From the NCBI GenBank assembly GCA_004560915.1, contig SFTR01000065.1, positions 1 to 7,768 of the forward strand: DNA of 7,768 bases, in the 5' to 3' direction. Positions 6,886 to 7,768 of this stretch are shown one piece after another. Both the position numbers and the translations under genes were made by a program. Each line of letters opens with the position of its first letter. Positions within the stretch are counted from its first letter, which is position 1. The DNA is from a bacterium (GTDB taxonomy: Bacteria > Bacillota_I > Bacilli_A > RF39 > UBA660). Below the pieces are notes generated by a model, which did no database searches, was not told the origin of the DNA, and saw nothing but the letters and a program-made list of their open reading frames with translations.

Positions 6886-6914
6886 ATTATAAGTATATCA
6901 TAATTAAATGGTAA
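6886..6914 (-). promoter_or_regulatory. Candidate promoter of the dlt-like operon
   Basis: Two overlapping -10 boxes are visible on the minus strand. The first is an extended type, TGATATACT (6892-6900). The second is a consensus TATAAT (6886-6891), with weak -35 candidates about 17-18 nt upstream (TTACCA or TTTACC, 4 of 6 matches). The region lies between the terminator of the DUF2130 gene and the operon's first ATG. Starting from TATAAT the leader would be only about 9 nt and would exclude the GGGTG motif; the extended box gives about 15 nt and keeps it. Confidence 0.45.
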
Positions 6915-6938
6915 ATAAAAACTAGTTTTCACTAGTTT
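6913..6938 (-). terminator. Rho-independent terminator of the DUF2130 gene
   Basis: On the minus strand AAACTAGT, loop GAAA, ACTAGTTT form a perfect 8-bp stem (6919-6938), followed by TTATTT. The TAG stop of the DUF2130 gene (6922-6924) lies inside the distal arm, so the hairpin encodes the last residues of the protein. It separates that gene from the dlt-like operon. Confidence 0.68.
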
Positions 6939-7768
6939 CTATGATTGTTTCTTGAATTTTTGGTTTTTCTTCTTTTAGTTTAACAAACATTTCAGTCATT
7001 GTCTTGTTGTTATGAGTTAATCTTTTAATAGTTAAATCTTCTGCTTTATTGTTTGCAAGGCGAAGATTATCATCAGTTTTAAGTAGATGTTCTTTTGTTT
7101 TTTGTAGGTGATCAATAGTTTTATCAATCTCTTCGATTGCTTTAGCAAATCTTTCACTAGCAAGTCTATAGTTTCTACCAAATCCTTCTTTGAATGCATT
7201 AATATTTTCTTCAAAGTGAGTTATATCAATATTTTGATTTTTTATAAGTTCTAGTTCTTTTCTATATTCTAGAGATTTATTAGCTAAATTTCTTATTAAA
7301 GTAATTAGCGGTATAAAGAATTGAGGTCTTATAACATACATTTTGTCATATAGATGAGATACATCTACAATACCATCATTATAGTAATCGTTATCTGCTT
7401 CAAGAAGTGTTACTAGTACTGCATATTCACATTTCTTTTCTCTTCTATCTTTGTCAAGTTCTTTAAAGAAGTCTTCGTTTTTATGTTTAGTAGAAGTTGT
7501 ATCAGCTTCGTTTTTCATTTCAAACATGATTGATACTATTTCATTACCATCATCATCGTAATCTCTAAATATAAAGTCACCTTTAGAACCAGTTCTAGCA
7601 TCATTATCTTTATCAAAATAAGCATTTTTAAATAGTGGTCTTAATCTATTAAATTCAATGTTACAATGTTGTTCTAAAGATTCACCTATCATTTTAGTAG
7701 ATTGTTTTGCTTTGAAATCTTTATAGTATGCGATTTGTTCATCTTTATCTTTAAGCTTAGATTCATAA
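6922..7768 (-). CDS. DUF2130 family protein, 5' end outside the window
   Basis: The frame stays open from the TAG at 6922 to the window edge. The residues before the internal Met at 7692 (IAYYKDFKAKQSTK) continue the family pattern, so 7692 is not the start; full members are about 400-450 residues. The visible 281 residues show the conserved stretch KMIGESLEQHC, then GSKGDFIF, VSIMFEMKNEADTT, FFKELDKDRREKKCEYAVLV, and YVIRPQFFIPLITLIRN. From 7692 the conserved GD (Asp39) and ExK (Glu58, Lys60), preceded by a helix with Glu5, resemble a PD-(D/E)xK nuclease-type core; this is my inference and not an established activity. The last 120 residues are charged and helical, likely coiled coil (HFEENINAF to ERFAKAIEEIDKTIDHLQ). 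The missing N terminus is usually also coiled coil. It is intact as far as visible and ends inside a terminator hairpin. Function is unknown. Confidence 0.9.
   Translation of the reverse strand, partial: YESKLKDKDEQIAYYKDFKAKQSTKMIGESLEQHCNIEFNRLRPLFKNAYFDKDNDARTGSKGDFIFRDYDDDGNEIVSIMFEMKNEADTTSTKHKNEDFFKELDKDRREKKCEYAVLVTLLEADNDYYNDGIVDVSHLYDKMYVIRPQFFIPLITLIRNLANKSLEYRKELELIKNQNIDITHFEENINAFKEGFGRNYRLASERFAKAIEEIDKTIDHLQKTKEHLLKTDDNLRLANNKAEDLTIKRLTHNNKTMTEMFVKLKEEKPKIQETIIETSEN

Noticed and set aside
7032..7214. Minus-strand 60-residue frame inside the DUF2130 gene
   Set aside because: It is an out-of-frame shadow of a conserved coding region.

Overview
The window is very AT-rich, with A/T-biased third codon positions and strong AGGAGG-type ribosome binding sites. 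All genes lie on the minus strand. TGA is used as a real stop and Trp is read from TGG, so the standard bacterial code (11) applies rather than the Mycoplasma code. Together with a Dlt-like cell-envelope operon this points to a low-GC Bacillota or Bacilli-type organism, probably host-associated; the exact lineage cannot be read from the sequence.

Layout in the direction of transcription (right to left): (1) 7768-6922, the 3' part of a DUF2130 gene whose 5' end lies outside the window. It closes on a hairpin terminator. (2) 6870-2554, a four-gene operon resembling dlt: adenylation enzyme (DltA-like), acyl carrier protein (DltC-like), MBOAT acyltransferase (DltB/AlgI-like) and a membrane-anchored SGNH-type protein (DltD-like). 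It has its own candidate promoter and a terminator just past the last gene. (3) 2507-1446, a stand-alone SWIM zinc-finger protein. (4) 1439-1, a complete IS3-family (IS150-group) insertion sequence with orfA, orfB, a perfect A_AAA_AAA frameshift heptamer and imperfect terminal inverted repeats. Its right end sits within a few bases of the SWIM gene's stop codon.

In the Dlt pathway the adenylation enzyme activates an acid with ATP and loads it on the phosphopantetheine carrier. The MBOAT protein moves the acyl group across or at the membrane, and the SGNH-type protein helps place it on a surface polymer. Here the gene order is A-C-B-D rather than A-B-C-D, and the MBOAT protein is about 100 residues longer than ordinary DltB. 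Two residues that define the D-alanine pocket of DltA are replaced (Asp to Ser199, Cys to Ala271). The substrate may therefore not be D-alanine.

The operon appears disabled in this sequence. The adenylation gene has an in-frame TAA at codon 174 and the SGNH gene an in-frame TAG at codon 243. In both, the downstream frame continues unchanged with family motifs, while the carrier and MBOAT genes are intact. No tRNA, rRNA, CRISPR array or gene-free stretch longer than 300 bases is visible.
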